Assembly (NCBI GenBank): GCA_025210295.1
Contig: JAOASC010000047.1
Coordinates: forward strand, 124,001 to 188,000
Reading direction: 5' to 3'
From: Flavobacteriales bacterium
Lineage (GTDB): Bacteria; Bacteroidota; Bacteroidia; Flavobacteriales_D; Parvicellaceae
DNA length: 64,000 nucleotides
Each line of letters begins with the position of its first letter. The stretch's first letter is position 1. Made by a program: the position numbers and the translations under genes. Positions 1 through 9,049 of this stretch are shown piece by piece. Below the pieces are notes generated by a model that saw nothing but the letters and a program-made list of their open reading frames with translations, was not told the origin of the DNA and did not search any database.

Positions 1-2
1 AA

Positions 3-677
3 CTCTCGTGTGCGAATTACAGTTTTAATCATCCGAATCATACTTACCCCCAATTAACCAAAGAGGCCATTATCCTCAAAGCCGCAGCCGTTGGCCATCC
101 ACTGATTAACACTAACAAACGGGTTAACAATAATGTAACCATTCGAGATAATAACTTTATTATTGTAACTGGTGCCAATATGGCTGGAAAGAGTACATTT
201 TTAAGAACCATCTCCTTAAACATAATATTAGCTAATGCAGGTATGCCTGTATGCGCAAACCATTTTGAATATCGACCTATACAATTGATTACAAGCATGA
301 GAACTTCTGATTCTTTAAAAGATGAAGAATCTTATTTCTTCTCTGAGCTAAAACGTTTAAAATTTATTGTTGAAAAGATAAAAACAGCGACCTACTTTAT
401 TATTTTGGATGAAATTCTTAAAGGAACCAATAGCAAAGACAAAGAAATTGGCTCAAAAAAGTTTGTTCAAAAATTAGTCTCTTCTGGGTCTACTGGGATT
501 ATTGCGACTCATGATTTGGCATTATGTACTATTTCAGACGAATACCCTCAAGTTATTAATCATTATTTTGACGCAGAAATTATAAATGACGAATTATCAT
601 TTGATTACAAAATGAAAAATGGTGTTTGTCAAAACATGAATGCTTCTTTTTTACTAAAGAAAATGGAAATTGTGTAA
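3..677 (+). CDS. MutS-family ATPase, C-terminal part (5' end outside window)
   Basis: The reading frame is open from the left edge, so the gene begins upstream; 224 residues are visible. They contain a MutS domain V: GHPLI, then the Walker A motif GANMAGKST (visible residues 57-65), a MutS-type SYFFSEL segment, Walker B IILDEILKGTNS and a conserved ATHD near the end. MutS-family ATPases bind DNA and use ATP to change clamp state. The linker motifs (GTNSKDKEIGS) look more like the short MutS-related proteins common in Bacteroidota than mismatch-repair MutS1, and no Smr domain follows. Its precise role cannot be told from this part. The ATG at 180 lies inside Walker A and is not the true start. 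Confidence 0.85.
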   Translation, partial: LSCANYSFNHPNHTYPQLTKEAIILKAAAVGHPLINTNKRVNNNVTIRDNNFIIVTGANMAGKSTFLRTISLNIILANAGMPVCANHFEYRPIQLITSMRTSDSLKDEESYFFSELKRLKFIVEKIKTATYFIILDEILKGTNSKDKEIGSKKFVQKLVSSGSTGIIATHDLALCTISDEYPQVINHYFDAEIINDELSFDYKMKNGVCQNMNASFLLKKMEIV

Positions 678-719
678 GGATATATCAACTTATACAACTA
701 TTCTTTAAAACCCAAACTT

Positions 720-1508
720 ATGAATAAAATTATTGCTGCGATCACTTTATTAGCCACTTTTACAACAATAACATACTCACAAGCTCCTGTAGATGGTTTT
801 AATAAAGGAAAGGGTAACGCCACAATAGTTGGAGCATTCTCCAATGAAAATTACACGAAATATTATGCTGCAAATGGTTTAAGGAACTTAAAAAGAGGAA
901 CCCAAGCCTATAGCTTTTTTGGTGTTGTAGGGGTCTCAGATAGATTTGATGTTCAAATGAGTTTACCATTTGTAGTGTCAGGCCCTGAACAAAGCTTACA
1001 AGACCTTTCCATCTATATGAAGTATGCTCTACTGAGTAAAGGGAAAACAAAGCTATTGGGAGCTTTAGGACAAGCTACTCCTTTAACAAATTATCAAACA
1101 GAGGGGCTTTATGCACTAGGACAACAAGCAAGTGTCTTAGATACTCGACTAATCCTTCAACAAGACTTAGGAAATGGTCTTTTTGTAATGGCTCAAAGCG
1201 GCTATAGCAAACGTTCTTACCCTACTCCATCTTCTGTCCCTTTTTCTGCAAAAATTGGATACGCTTCTAGTAAAATATATGCTGACTTATGGCTAGATTA
1301 TCAACATGCTTTTGGAGGAAGTGATTATGCAGATGGACAAGGTTTAGCTTTTACAACATTAGGAGTTGGGTATACCAGAATTGGAGGTCAACTCTATAAA
1401 CCATTCAATCAGCATCTTGGCTTATCTGTTGGAGGTAGTTATGTTTTAGCAGGCAGAAATGTAGGTAAAGCTATGGTTCTTTCAGCTGCTTTGATCTATA
1501 ACCTTTAA
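720..1508 (+). CDS. Exported protein, probable outer-membrane beta-barrel
   Basis: This is a 262-aa protein with an N-terminal signal peptide (hydrophobic stretch ending near TYSQA, residues 18-22). The mature part has alternating aromatic and polar strands (AYSFFGVVGV, DRFDVQMSLPF, KIYADLWLDYQ) and ends in a hydrophobic strand, ALIYNL. This resembles small bacterial outer-membrane barrels that are often called putative transporters or MetA-pathway-of-phenol-degradation-like proteins. I do not recognise a specific family or substrate. It starts 42 bp after the MutS-related gene and is followed by another exported protein on the same strand. The outer-membrane location is inferred from the signal peptide and strand pattern only. 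Confidence 0.6.
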   Translation: MNKIIAAITLLATFTTITYSQAPVDGFNKGKGNATIVGAFSNENYTKYYAANGLRNLKRGTQAYSFFGVVGVSDRFDVQMSLPFVVSGPEQSLQDLSIYMKYALLSKGKTKLLGALGQATPLTNYQTEGLYALGQQASVLDTRLILQQDLGNGLFVMAQSGYSKRSYPTPSSVPFSAKIGYASSKIYADLWLDYQHAFGGSDYADGQGLAFTTLGVGYTRIGGQLYKPFNQHLGLSVGGSYVLAGRNVGKAMVLSAALIYNL

Positions 1509-1587
1509 ATAAACTTTTTGGATCTTAAGTTATAGGCAATTAAGGCTCGATTTTTGTTGAGTAATCGTTCCAAATTGTTTTAATTTT

Positions 1588-2670
1588 ATGAAGATTACAG
1601 CTTTAATCACATTACTTACCATTGCGCATGCTTATTGCTCGCAAAACCTTAATGCTTACCTTGATGATAGAGGGTACTTTTATGGTTATTTTAACCAAAG
1701 TAAAATAAGACTTGAACATCAACCTATTAACTCTTTCAAAGTTGGATATAATGCGATAGCTTATGAGGACACCCGAGGCAGCCTTTTTTACTTTACCAAA
1801 GACCAACAAAAAATAGAGGTTGGAACTTTTCCTATTTATTATATTCCAACTGATTACTTATTTGGTTTTCAAGGTACCACTAGCTTAGGTGTAATAGATG
1901 GAACTGAAAAAAAAATACTTACCCACAATGTCGGAAAATATATCATCACAGACAGCTTAATTGTTTATAATGACAACATCAAAAAAGGATTTTATGTTTA
2001 TTATAATGGGGCTAGTGCTCAACTAGAGAATAATATTATTGAAAGTGAAGTCACCAACTTTAAAGCAAAAGAAAATACAGTTGCTTATTTTAATGCACAA
2101 GGATATTTTAAAGTGTTTAACGCCAATGCTACCCTCGAAATAGACAGGCCCTCAAGTCCATATCACTATAGCGTAGGTCGAGATATTGTAGCTTTTACTG
2201 ATTACGATAACGAAACGTTTAACATTGTTGAAAACGGAGAAGTCTTTCAATTAGAAGAAACCATTCCTCAATCATTTTATTGTGGCGACGGATTGGTAGC
2301 ATATATTACCAATCAAGATGTATTTAGAATATACAAAGATGGACAGGTACAAGAAATCTGTGCCTATGCCCCATCCTATTATTTCACTATAGACGACCTC
2401 ATCATTTATGAAAACCTAGGACGTTTTACTGTATATGTAGATGGTCAAAGTTATGAGCTTGAAAACTATCGGGTAGACAACTTTCAAGCTGATGGCCAAG
2501 CTATAGCTTATATTGATAATCAAGGTTGGCTGATCTACTTTTTTGATGGTAAAAAAGAAAAAATCACCAATCAAAAGATTAATAACTTCTCCCTCATAGG
2601 AAACACCCTTCAATACAGTCTAGGGATCAATCAATTTATGTTATTTGAAAACAAAAGGAATATTCAATAA
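1588..2670 (+). CDS. Exported protein with degenerate beta-propeller-like repeats
   Basis: This is a 360-aa protein with a short signal peptide (MKITALITLLTIAHAYCSQ). The rest is built of roughly 40-45-residue degenerate repeats, seen as recurring AYEDTRGSLFYF, VAYFNAQGYFKVF, VAYITNQDVFRIYKDG, LIIYENLGRFTVYVDG and IAYIDNQGWLIYFFDG. The pattern of two strands and a turn in each unit suggests a beta-propeller or solenoid exposed in the periplasm or on the surface. There is no T9SS sorting domain and no lipobox. I do not recognise a named family. It lies 79 bp after the barrel-like gene and may be cotranscribed with it. Confidence 0.55.
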   Translation: MKITALITLLTIAHAYCSQNLNAYLDDRGYFYGYFNQSKIRLEHQPINSFKVGYNAIAYEDTRGSLFYFTKDQQKIEVGTFPIYYIPTDYLFGFQGTTSLGVIDGTEKKILTHNVGKYIITDSLIVYNDNIKKGFYVYYNGASAQLENNIIESEVTNFKAKENTVAYFNAQGYFKVFNANATLEIDRPSSPYHYSVGRDIVAFTDYDNETFNIVENGEVFQLEETIPQSFYCGDGLVAYITNQDVFRIYKDGQVQEICAYAPSYYFTIDDLIIYENLGRFTVYVDGQSYELENYRVDNFQADGQAIAYIDNQGWLIYFFDGKKEKITNQKINNFSLIGNTLQYSLGINQFMLFENKRNIQ

Positions 2671-2750
2671 TTTATCCTGTTTCTTTAAACTTTTATCCAA
2701 TAAAAATGTAAGTACACATAAATAAATATCTTTTTTCGAAATATAATTGT

Positions 2751-2758
2751 TAAATTTG
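2751..2758 (+). promoter_or_regulatory. -7 promoter element (TAAATTTG) upstream of the FIST gene
   Basis: The octamer matches the Bacteroidota -7 consensus TAnnTTTG and lies 29 bp before the ATG of the FIST gene. It would drive the FIST/histidine-kinase pair. No clear TTTG partner is visible at the usual distance, so this is a moderate call. Confidence 0.4.
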
Positions 2759-2787
2759 GAGTACCCTAACCATAAAAATTTTTTAAG

Positions 2788-3927
2788 ATGAGACTATCCC
2801 AACTGACTTATTCTAAAAAATGGATTTGTACAAAAGCTGCTCAACATGGCGACAACAAAAAACTGATTTTGTTTTTTGCAGATCGATTAGTTTTAGAAAA
2901 CGACAAAACTGTTTATAATTCATTAAGAACGTTATATCCTAACGACGATATTATTTCGATATCAACATCAGGACAATTAAACGATACAGAGATTTACGAT
3001 ACGGAATCTGTGGCAATCGTTATTGAATTTGAAAAATCAACCTACAAAATATACTCTAAAGAGCACACTAAAGCTATTTCAAGTCAAGAAATAGGTCAAC
3101 AGCTTGCCAACCAATTAAAATCAGAGCATTTAAAGCATGCCTTAATTTTTTCTGAAGGAACCCACATCAATGGAAGTGATTTAACCAAAGGTATTAGTCA
3201 TTTATTTAACCATAAAATGTCTGTCACAGGTGGTATTGCAGGAGATGGAGTACGTTTCGAAAAGACATTAGTTGGATTGAATGACCAACTTTCTTCCAAT
3301 TTAGTTGTAGCTATCGGTTTATATGGTAATCACCTTAATATAGGTTTTGGTGAAAAAGGTGGTTTTGAAACCTTTGGTCCAATAAAAACAATTACCAAAT
3401 CACACCGCAATGAGCTGTATGAAATTGACAATCAAAATGCTATTGAGTTGTATAAAAAATACCTTGGTAACCATGCCGAAAACTTAGCAGAATCCTCTTT
3501 ATATTTCCCTTTGTCTGTAAGAATTGATGAAAAAAAAGATTGTTTTGTTCGAACAATTTTATCCATTGATGAAGCAGAAAAAAAAATGACTTTCGCCGGG
3601 GATATCCCTGAAGGAGCGAATTTACGGTTAATGCGCACCAATATTGACAACTTATTGGTCTCTGCAGGAGAGGCTGCTGAAAAAGCAAAATTACCCAATG
3701 AACAAAAAAAAGATGAACTGGTATTAATTGTGAGTTGTGTTGGAAGAAAAGTAATTCTTGAGCATAGAGTTGAAGAAGAAATTGAAGAAGTAAAAGAGGC
3801 TATTAACAATCCTAATGCTTGTATTACTGGCTTTTACTCTTATGGAGAAATTTCCTCTACCTCCAATTTTAAAGGTTGTGATTTATACAACCAAACGATG
3901 ACTATTACTACTATTTACGAAGACTAG
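2788..3927 (+). CDS. FIST domain sensory protein
   Basis: A 379-aa soluble protein with the layout of FIST proteins: an N-terminal FIST domain (about residues 30-220, with AIVIEF, ALIFSEGTHINGSDLTKGI and SVTGGIAGDG) and a FIST C domain (about 225-365, including LVLIVSCVGRKVIL and CITGFYSYGEIS). FIST domains are intracellular sensory modules thought to bind small ligands such as amino acids. They occur next to or fused with histidine kinases and chemotaxis receptors. The gene ends 7 bp before a hybrid histidine kinase that has no sensor domain of its own, so this protein is probably that kinase's input. The ligand is unknown. Confidence 0.88.
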   Translation: MRLSQLTYSKKWICTKAAQHGDNKKLILFFADRLVLENDKTVYNSLRTLYPNDDIISISTSGQLNDTEIYDTESVAIVIEFEKSTYKIYSKEHTKAISSQEIGQQLANQLKSEHLKHALIFSEGTHINGSDLTKGISHLFNHKMSVTGGIAGDGVRFEKTLVGLNDQLSSNLVVAIGLYGNHLNIGFGEKGGFETFGPIKTITKSHRNELYEIDNQNAIELYKKYLGNHAENLAESSLYFPLSVRIDEKKDCFVRTILSIDEAEKKMTFAGDIPEGANLRLMRTNIDNLLVSAGEAAEKAKLPNEQKKDELVLIVSCVGRKVILEHRVEEEIEEVKEAINNPNACITGFYSYGEISSTSNFKGCDLYNQTMTITTIYED

Positions 3928-3934
3928 CCCCACT

Positions 3935-5485
3935 ATGAATTCGAACTATCATAAATTACTAAATAGGCAGATTAAAAAATATCTGAAAGACCCTGATTTG
4001 CAGCAAAATAAAGAACTTCAAGACTTTATTAATGCTGTTAATTCATCTTATATCAATAACGACAACTATTTAGAACTCAATAAAAATGCTTTTGATGTAG
4101 CCAGTCAAGAGTATGAAGAAATCAACCAAAAATTACAAATTGAAAAACAATTTACACAACAAGCTTTTAAAGAGTTACTAACGGTTTTAAGAAACTCTAG
4201 AACACTCTATGAAAAGGAAAAACTAGAAGAAGGCGATTTATTGACCATTACCTCATTGGTTCAACAAGAAATTAAAAACAGAAAACGTACAGAGGAACAA
4301 TTAAGAAAGGCGAAAAGTGAAGCAGATAAATCCAACCAATCTAAATCGGATTTTTTATCTACAATGTCTCATGAAATTCGTTCACCTCTAAATGTCATCA
4401 TTGGTATTTCACATCTTTTAAGTGAAGAAAAACACTTAGAAACTCAGCAAAAATACCTTTCTGCGCTAAAAATTAATGCAAACAATCTAAAACTGATTAT
4501 AGATGATATTTTAGATTTCAGTAAAATTGAATCTGGGAAAATAGAACTCGAAGAAAGTAGTTTTTCAATTGCTCAACTCCTTGGGGAGATCAAAGATGGA
4601 AACCTGTTATTAGCACAAGAAAGAGAGAATCAAATTATTCTTTCGCACGACAACAATATTCCAGACCACTTACTAGGTGATAAAGTAAGATTGGGACAAG
4701 TGGTAACCAACCTTGTCAGTAATGCTGCTAAATTCACTTCAAAAGGTAAAATATTCATTACCTCCACCCTAGTGGACGAATCTCATTCATATAGTAAAAT
4801 TAAAATCTCTGTAAAAGATACTGGAATTGGTATACCTGAAGAAAAACAAAAAGCCATTTTTGAAGAATTTAGACAAGCCTCTTCGTTTACTTCTAGAGAA
4901 TATGGAGGAACTGGACTAGGGTTGGCCATCACAAAGAAACTCTTGGAAATGATGGGTGCTACCATTCAGCTAGAAAGTCAATCTGGTAAAGGAGCGGATT
5001 TTTTCTTTATACTTGAAATAGAAAAAGACTTAACTAACCATATCAATAACGAACAGTTAATGGATAAAGGAAGCAGCATTCTTTCTGAAGAACCTGCTAA
5101 AATTCTAGTAGTTGAAGATGCTTCTTTCAATTATTTAGTCATTAATGACTTACTCAAAAAAGAGAACATTGAGACTGTACATGCCGAAAATGGACTTATT
5201 GCTGTAGAAGAAATCAAAAGAAATGAGCAAGAATATGATCTTATTCTAATGGATGTGCAAATGCCTGTTATGAATGGCTTGGAAGCGACACAAGAAATTA
5301 GAAAATTTAACAAAACTCTGCCAATTTTTGCGTTGACAGCCTCTTCTACAACCGAACAAAAAAATAAAGTGTACCATGCTGGCATGAATGATTTCTTAAC
5401 CAAACCTATAGATCCTAATGAGTTTGTTAAAAAGATAAAAAAGGCATTAGTTAATATCAAAAACAAAAAAATCTCAGTGAATTAA
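3935..5485 (+). CDS. Soluble hybrid histidine kinase with receiver domain
   Basis: This is a 516-aa cytoplasmic protein without membrane segments. An N-terminal coiled-coil region (about 1-135) leads to HisKA, with H-box MSHEIRSPLNVIIG (phospho-acceptor His146). The HATPase_c domain follows (N-box LVSNAAKFT, then DTGIGIPEE and GGTGLGLAI), and a C-terminal receiver domain has the phosphorylatable Asp440 in LILMDVQMPVMNG and the conserved KP near the end. It can therefore autophosphorylate and pass phosphate to its own receiver. There is no output domain, so a phosphorelay partner elsewhere is expected. It lacks a PAS, GAF or transmembrane sensor and follows the FIST gene by 7 bp, which suggests a two-protein sensing unit. 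Confidence 0.93.
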   Translation: MNSNYHKLLNRQIKKYLKDPDLQQNKELQDFINAVNSSYINNDNYLELNKNAFDVASQEYEEINQKLQIEKQFTQQAFKELLTVLRNSRTLYEKEKLEEGDLLTITSLVQQEIKNRKRTEEQLRKAKSEADKSNQSKSDFLSTMSHEIRSPLNVIIGISHLLSEEKHLETQQKYLSALKINANNLKLIIDDILDFSKIESGKIELEESSFSIAQLLGEIKDGNLLLAQERENQIILSHDNNIPDHLLGDKVRLGQVVTNLVSNAAKFTSKGKIFITSTLVDESHSYSKIKISVKDTGIGIPEEKQKAIFEEFRQASSFTSREYGGTGLGLAITKKLLEMMGATIQLESQSGKGADFFFILEIEKDLTNHINNEQLMDKGSSILSEEPAKILVVEDASFNYLVINDLLKKENIETVHAENGLIAVEEIKRNEQEYDLILMDVQMPVMNGLEATQEIRKFNKTLPIFALTASSTTEQKNKVYHAGMNDFLTKPIDPNEFVKKIKKALVNIKNKKISVN

Positions 5486-5499
5486 TGCACTGAGATTTT
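5468..5499. terminator. Bidirectional intrinsic terminator between the histidine kinase and DUF349 genes
   Basis: A perfect 12-bp inverted repeat, AAAATCTCAGTG / CACTGAGATTTT, has an 8-nt loop. It has A-rich and T-rich flanks and lies between two convergent genes. The left arm overlaps the last codons of the kinase, whose stop codon sits in the loop. Confidence 0.8.
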
Positions 5500-5523
5500 A
5501 AGGTTATTCTTATCAAATAATGA

Positions 5524-7233
5524 TTACTCTTTAGTTTCTAATTTAGAAAAGAGTTTAAGTTGTTGTTTTAGCTTTTCAATATTAGCTTTTCCATTTTCAA
5601 TTTTTCCTTGCACACCTTTAAACAACGACTCACTTCCTTTTGAAGCTGAGAAGAATCCTAAGTTATTCTCATAATTAGCAATTTCTTTAGTCAACTCTGT
5701 AATACGTTTTCTAATCTTGTCTTTTTCAACTTGAATAGCTTTTACTGGATTAACACTAGACTTTAATGTCTCAAGTTTTGCCTCAAACATGGCTTTTTCT
5801 TTCTCTACTTTATCCAATTTTAAACCATCATAGAGTTTATCTAAGGCAGATTTATAAGCTTTGTATACACGATCTTTTTCCTTAAATGGAACGTTTCCTA
5901 TAGCCAAAAATTCTTTAGAGAAATCCTTTAATTGAGTTAAAGTTGCTTTCGCATCATCTAAGGGTTTAAAAGCTTCTATCTTAGCGATCAACTCTTCTTT
6001 CAATTTTAAGTTCCCCTCATTTGAAGCATCCATAGCTTCAAAATGTTTAGCTCTTGCATCAAAAAAGGCATCACATTTACTTCTAAAGGCTTTCCATAAC
6101 TTTTGTTCACTAGATCTCCCAGCATGTCCAATTTTTTTCCACTCGTTTTGAATCTTTTTAATAGACTCAGCAGTAGCACGCCATTCTGTAGAATCTTTTA
6201 ATGCATCTAATTGATCTACTAAGCCTTGCTTTAACGCTGCATTCTTAGCAAATACATCATTTCTTCCTTTATAAAATTCCGACTTACGGTCAAAAAAGGA
6301 GTTACTCAATGTCCTAAATTCACTCCAAATGGTTTCGTTTTCTTCTTTAGGTACAAAACCAATTTTTTTCCATTGTTCTTGTATTCCTATAATTACCTTA
6401 GTTGCAAGCTCCCAATCTTGATGCTTCTCAAATTGCTTTGCTACTTCAGCTTTTAATTCTTCTATCAGTGCTTTTTTCTTTTGTAAATTTTCCTGTTGTA
6501 CTTCTTTTTGAGCTTCATAATGTGCTTTGATTTTATCATAAATCTTTTGCACATTTGTCCAATACTCTTCTTTTAAATTTTCCCAATGTTCCTTATATGT
6601 TGGTCCTATTTCATCCCATTTATTTTGCAAAACACGAACTTGCTTTTCCAACTCTTTAATTTGAGGATGCTCTACCAATTCTTTAACCTGATGAATAACT
6701 TGATTTTTAAGTGAATAATTTTTCTTTAAATCATTATCCTGTAATGCTTTGTAGATATTAACATTGTAATTAAAGTCCTCATTAATTTTACTATACTCAG
6801 CTTGAAGTTTCTGAAACACTTTCTGCGGGACGTTTCCAATAGTATTCCATTGGTCTCTAATCTCTTTTACTTTCCCAAATAAAGCACCTAGATTTTCCTC
6901 TTCTTCAACTAGTTTTTTGAAATCAGCTATGATCTCTTTTTTCAAAACAGCATTTTTTTCTTCTTCAGCCTTAACTGCATCTTTAAATGCTGTTTTACTG
7001 TTCTTAAAATCCTGGATTAATTGCAAAATTTCAGCATTCAAAGCCTTATTTTGTTCAAATAGTTCTAGCGCTTCTTTATTCTCTTCATCAATCTCTACCT
7101 CCTGTTCTTTTTCTTCACTAAATAGCGCATTAAATGATGCTATTACACTGTTAAACTCCAATTCTAAATCTTGAGAATAAGGAGTCTTGACTAATTCACT
7201 TAATTTTTCCTTAATCGAAATCTTATCTGTCAT
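5524..7233 (-). CDS. DUF349 repeat protein
   Basis: A 569-aa, highly charged, largely helical protein with no signal peptide or membrane segment. It contains about five DUF349 repeats, each marked by a W/F-x2-IG motif (QWNTIGNVP, KWDEIGPTY, QWKKIGFVP, EWKKIGHAG, EFLAIGNVP) followed by a helix with aromatic residues and DxFF. A C-terminal coiled coil of about 120 residues follows. DUF349 proteins are widespread in Bacteroidota and have no settled function. A -7-like element TAAATTTG (complement of 7262-7269) lies 28 bp before the start, and the shared terminator at 5468-5499 ends the transcript. Confidence 0.88.
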   Translation of the reverse strand: MTDKISIKEKLSELVKTPYSQDLELEFNSVIASFNALFSEEKEQEVEIDEENKEALELFEQNKALNAEILQLIQDFKNSKTAFKDAVKAEEEKNAVLKKEIIADFKKLVEEEENLGALFGKVKEIRDQWNTIGNVPQKVFQKLQAEYSKINEDFNYNVNIYKALQDNDLKKNYSLKNQVIHQVKELVEHPQIKELEKQVRVLQNKWDEIGPTYKEHWENLKEEYWTNVQKIYDKIKAHYEAQKEVQQENLQKKKALIEELKAEVAKQFEKHQDWELATKVIIGIQEQWKKIGFVPKEENETIWSEFRTLSNSFFDRKSEFYKGRNDVFAKNAALKQGLVDQLDALKDSTEWRATAESIKKIQNEWKKIGHAGRSSEQKLWKAFRSKCDAFFDARAKHFEAMDASNEGNLKLKEELIAKIEAFKPLDDAKATLTQLKDFSKEFLAIGNVPFKEKDRVYKAYKSALDKLYDGLKLDKVEKEKAMFEAKLETLKSSVNPVKAIQVEKDKIRKRITELTKEIANYENNLGFFSASKGSESLFKGVQGKIENGKANIEKLKQQLKLFSKLETKE

Positions 7234-7363
7234 TCTTATAATTACTTATGGTACAAAGTATCAAATTTAATAAAGATGTTTCTTAAAGTTAAATTTATAC
7301 ACTAAAATTTATCTTTTTTATCACTACTCCCTTTATTCTATTATAGATAAGACGAATTTAAGC

Positions 7364-8488
7364 CTATAATTTAAATAAAAACTCATTTTGTTTTTTGATC
7401 ATTGCTTCAGGTGTCTGTTTTAACAAAAAGTTTCGAATAGCTACAAAAATTGGATGAGTATAATGCGAGACTTTACCAATTTTCCAACTCATATTTGTCA
7501 CTTTATTGGCCTTTTGAATACGATGGTTTTGATAATTTAGAAAAGCTGCTTGAATATTTTTTGTTTTCGCTAACTCTTCTGATAATACATAAGCATCTTC
7601 TATTGATTGACAAGCTCCCTGGCCCATATTTGGGGTTGTGGCATGAGCGGCATCTCCAATTAAACAAATATTCCCCTGAAACCATTGAGTTAACGGCTTC
7701 AAATCCAACATTTCATTCGTCAACAGCTTATCTCCATCGGTTTGGGCGATTATCTTGTTGACAACCGGATGAAAATTTTGAAATAAAACCAATAACTCTT
7801 TTATCGTTATCGTCTCTCGTTGCTTACTATCTTTTAATGCGTACCAATAGACTTTATCTGTTGCAATTTGAACAAATCCAAATCGTTTTCCATCCGCCCA
7901 TATTTCATGTAATTGGTGAGTATATTCCTTAGGCAATTCTATATTTGCAATTCCTCTCCAACAAATTTGATGTGCATTTCTTATCTCATTTTTGCTCCCA
8001 ATGCTTTGACGAACTTCTGAATGAATACCATCTGCTCCTATTAATACGCTTGCTTTAATTTGAGTTCCATCATGAAACTTGACAATAGTAAACGCTGCTT
8101 GTTTTTCAATAGCTGCTACTTTTTTTCCTAAATGTAATTTTTCAGTAGGAACTTGCTTGAGTAAGACCTGCTGTAAAGTACTTCTATGAATCGCATAACT
8201 CTCGATTTTATGTTCAGAATAAGTATTTGCTCCCATAGAAGAGAGTATATTCATTTTTCCATCAACAATATTTAAGGCATGGTATTCCCTCCCTTTTGCT
8301 GCAATTTCTGATGTTAACCCCAACTTTTGATATACCTGCATTGCATTATTTGCCAACATGATTCCCGCTCCTAAATCTTTAACGGTATCAAAAGCTTCAT
8401 AAATTTCAAATGCGATACCTTTTTTTTGAAGGGCAATACCTAATGTTAGCCCCGCTATTCCAGCTCCTATAATTGTTACTTTTTCCAT
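7364..8488 (-). CDS. FAD-dependent monooxygenase (UbiH/PHBH-like)
   Basis: A 374-aa flavoprotein hydroxylase. It shows the N-terminal Rossmann motif GAGIAG (residues 8-13) with a downstream Glu for ribose binding, the DG motif GADGIHSEVR near residue 153 that contacts FAD/NADPH, and the second FAD motif GDAAHATTPNMGQGACQSIEDA near residue 275. This set defines class A aromatic or polyketide-type monooxygenases using NAD(P)H and O2. The substrate cannot be read from the sequence. It starts 1 bp after the DUF2867 gene, so the two form an operon, divergent from and probably repressed by the TetR regulator at 9050. Confidence 0.88.
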   Translation of the reverse strand: MEKVTIIGAGIAGLTLGIALQKKGIAFEIYEAFDTVKDLGAGIMLANNAMQVYQKLGLTSEIAAKGREYHALNIVDGKMNILSSMGANTYSEHKIESYAIHRSTLQQVLLKQVPTEKLHLGKKVAAIEKQAAFTIVKFHDGTQIKASVLIGADGIHSEVRQSIGSKNEIRNAHQICWRGIANIELPKEYTHQLHEIWADGKRFGFVQIATDKVYWYALKDSKQRETITIKELLVLFQNFHPVVNKIIAQTDGDKLLTNEMLDLKPLTQWFQGNICLIGDAAHATTPNMGQGACQSIEDAYVLSEELAKTKNIQAAFLNYQNHRIQKANKVTNMSWKIGKVSHYTHPIFVAIRNFLLKQTPEAMIKKQNEFLFKL

Positions 8489-8489
8489 C

Positions 8490-8972
8490 TTACTTTGTAT
8501 ATGCTTGTTTTACCATTTGCCTGACCACTAACGCATGAAATGGGCGAATTAAAAAGAAATAAATATGTCCTAACCGATTATTGTAAGTTACCAATGTTGT
8601 GACCTTAATATTGTAGTCTAAAATTGGATGCTTTGCTATAACTGCCCTAAAATTTAAATGCTTATCATCAGCTCCTAATACCATGAAATCTGGTTCGAGT
8701 TGATAGATTTTGAAAAAATGAATATATCCTCCCTCTTCTAACGACTCGTTAAAATCTTTTGGGGGATCGGTTTTTAGCCCTATAAATCGTACTAGAAAAT
8801 TCCGAAGATTAAATAACCATTCGACCCATTTAGGGGAGGTATTAAAAATTTTTAATCCAACCTCTTCTATTGTATCCTGATGATTAGTTGTTGAAAAAGT
8901 ATCATAAAAATCAATACCATCCAGTAGCTCTAATAGCTTTTCTGAAAGTTCTATTTTTTCTTTCTTAACCAT
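8490..8972 (-). CDS. DUF2867 family protein
   Basis: A protein of about 160 aa. The C-terminal half (FMVLGADDKHLNFRAVI, then TLVTYNNRLGHIYFFLIRPFHALVVRQMVKQA) matches the DUF2867 type, small proteins of unknown function often found beside oxidoreductases. I chose the ATG at 8972. An upstream in-frame start at 9011 would place coding sequence across the palindrome at 8985-9000 and the -7-like element TATATTTG (complement of 8990-8997). It forms an operon with the FAD monooxygenase. The TetR operators overlapping its promoter suggest repression in the absence of a ligand. Confidence 0.75.
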   Translation of the reverse strand: MVKKEKIELSEKLLELLDGIDFYDTFSTTNHQDTIEEVGLKIFNTSPKWVEWLFNLRNFLVRFIGLKTDPPKDFNESLEEGGYIHFFKIYQLEPDFMVLGADDKHLNFRAVIAKHPILDYNIKVTTLVTYNNRLGHIYFFLIRPFHALVVRQMVKQAYTK

Positions 8973-8984
8973 ACTCAAATATTT

Positions 8985-9000
8985 TAGTACAAATATACTA
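8985..9000. promoter_or_regulatory. Probable TetR operator 1
   Basis: The palindrome TAGTACAAATATACTA (TAGTA-N6-TACTA) overlaps the -7-like element of the DUF2867 gene. A second copy with the same arms is centred 29 bp away, upstream of tetR. Being placed between divergent genes next to a TetR gene, it is a natural autoregulatory site. Confidence 0.65.
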
Positions 9001-9013
9001 ATATTTTTCAACT

Positions 9014-9029
9014 TAGTACAGTTATACTA
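9014..9029. promoter_or_regulatory. Probable TetR operator 2
   Basis: The second copy of the palindrome, TAGTACAGTTATACTA, has arms identical to operator 1 and a partly different 6-bp spacer. It lies just upstream of the tetR -7 element, where a bound dimer would block RNA polymerase. Confidence 0.65.
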
Positions 9030-9037
9030 TTTTTTAA

Positions 9038-9045
9038 TATCTTTG
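9038..9045 (+). promoter_or_regulatory. -7 element (TATCTTTG) of tetR, leaderless arrangement
   Basis: TATCTTTG matches TAnnTTTG and ends only 4 bp before the tetR ATG at 9050, so transcription would begin at or next to the start codon. Confidence 0.5.
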
Positions 9046-9049
9046 AAAG

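Noticed and set aside
3432..3809. Open frames on the minus strand opposite the FIST gene
   Set aside because: Composition is that of a shadow frame; the plus-strand FIST domain is clear.
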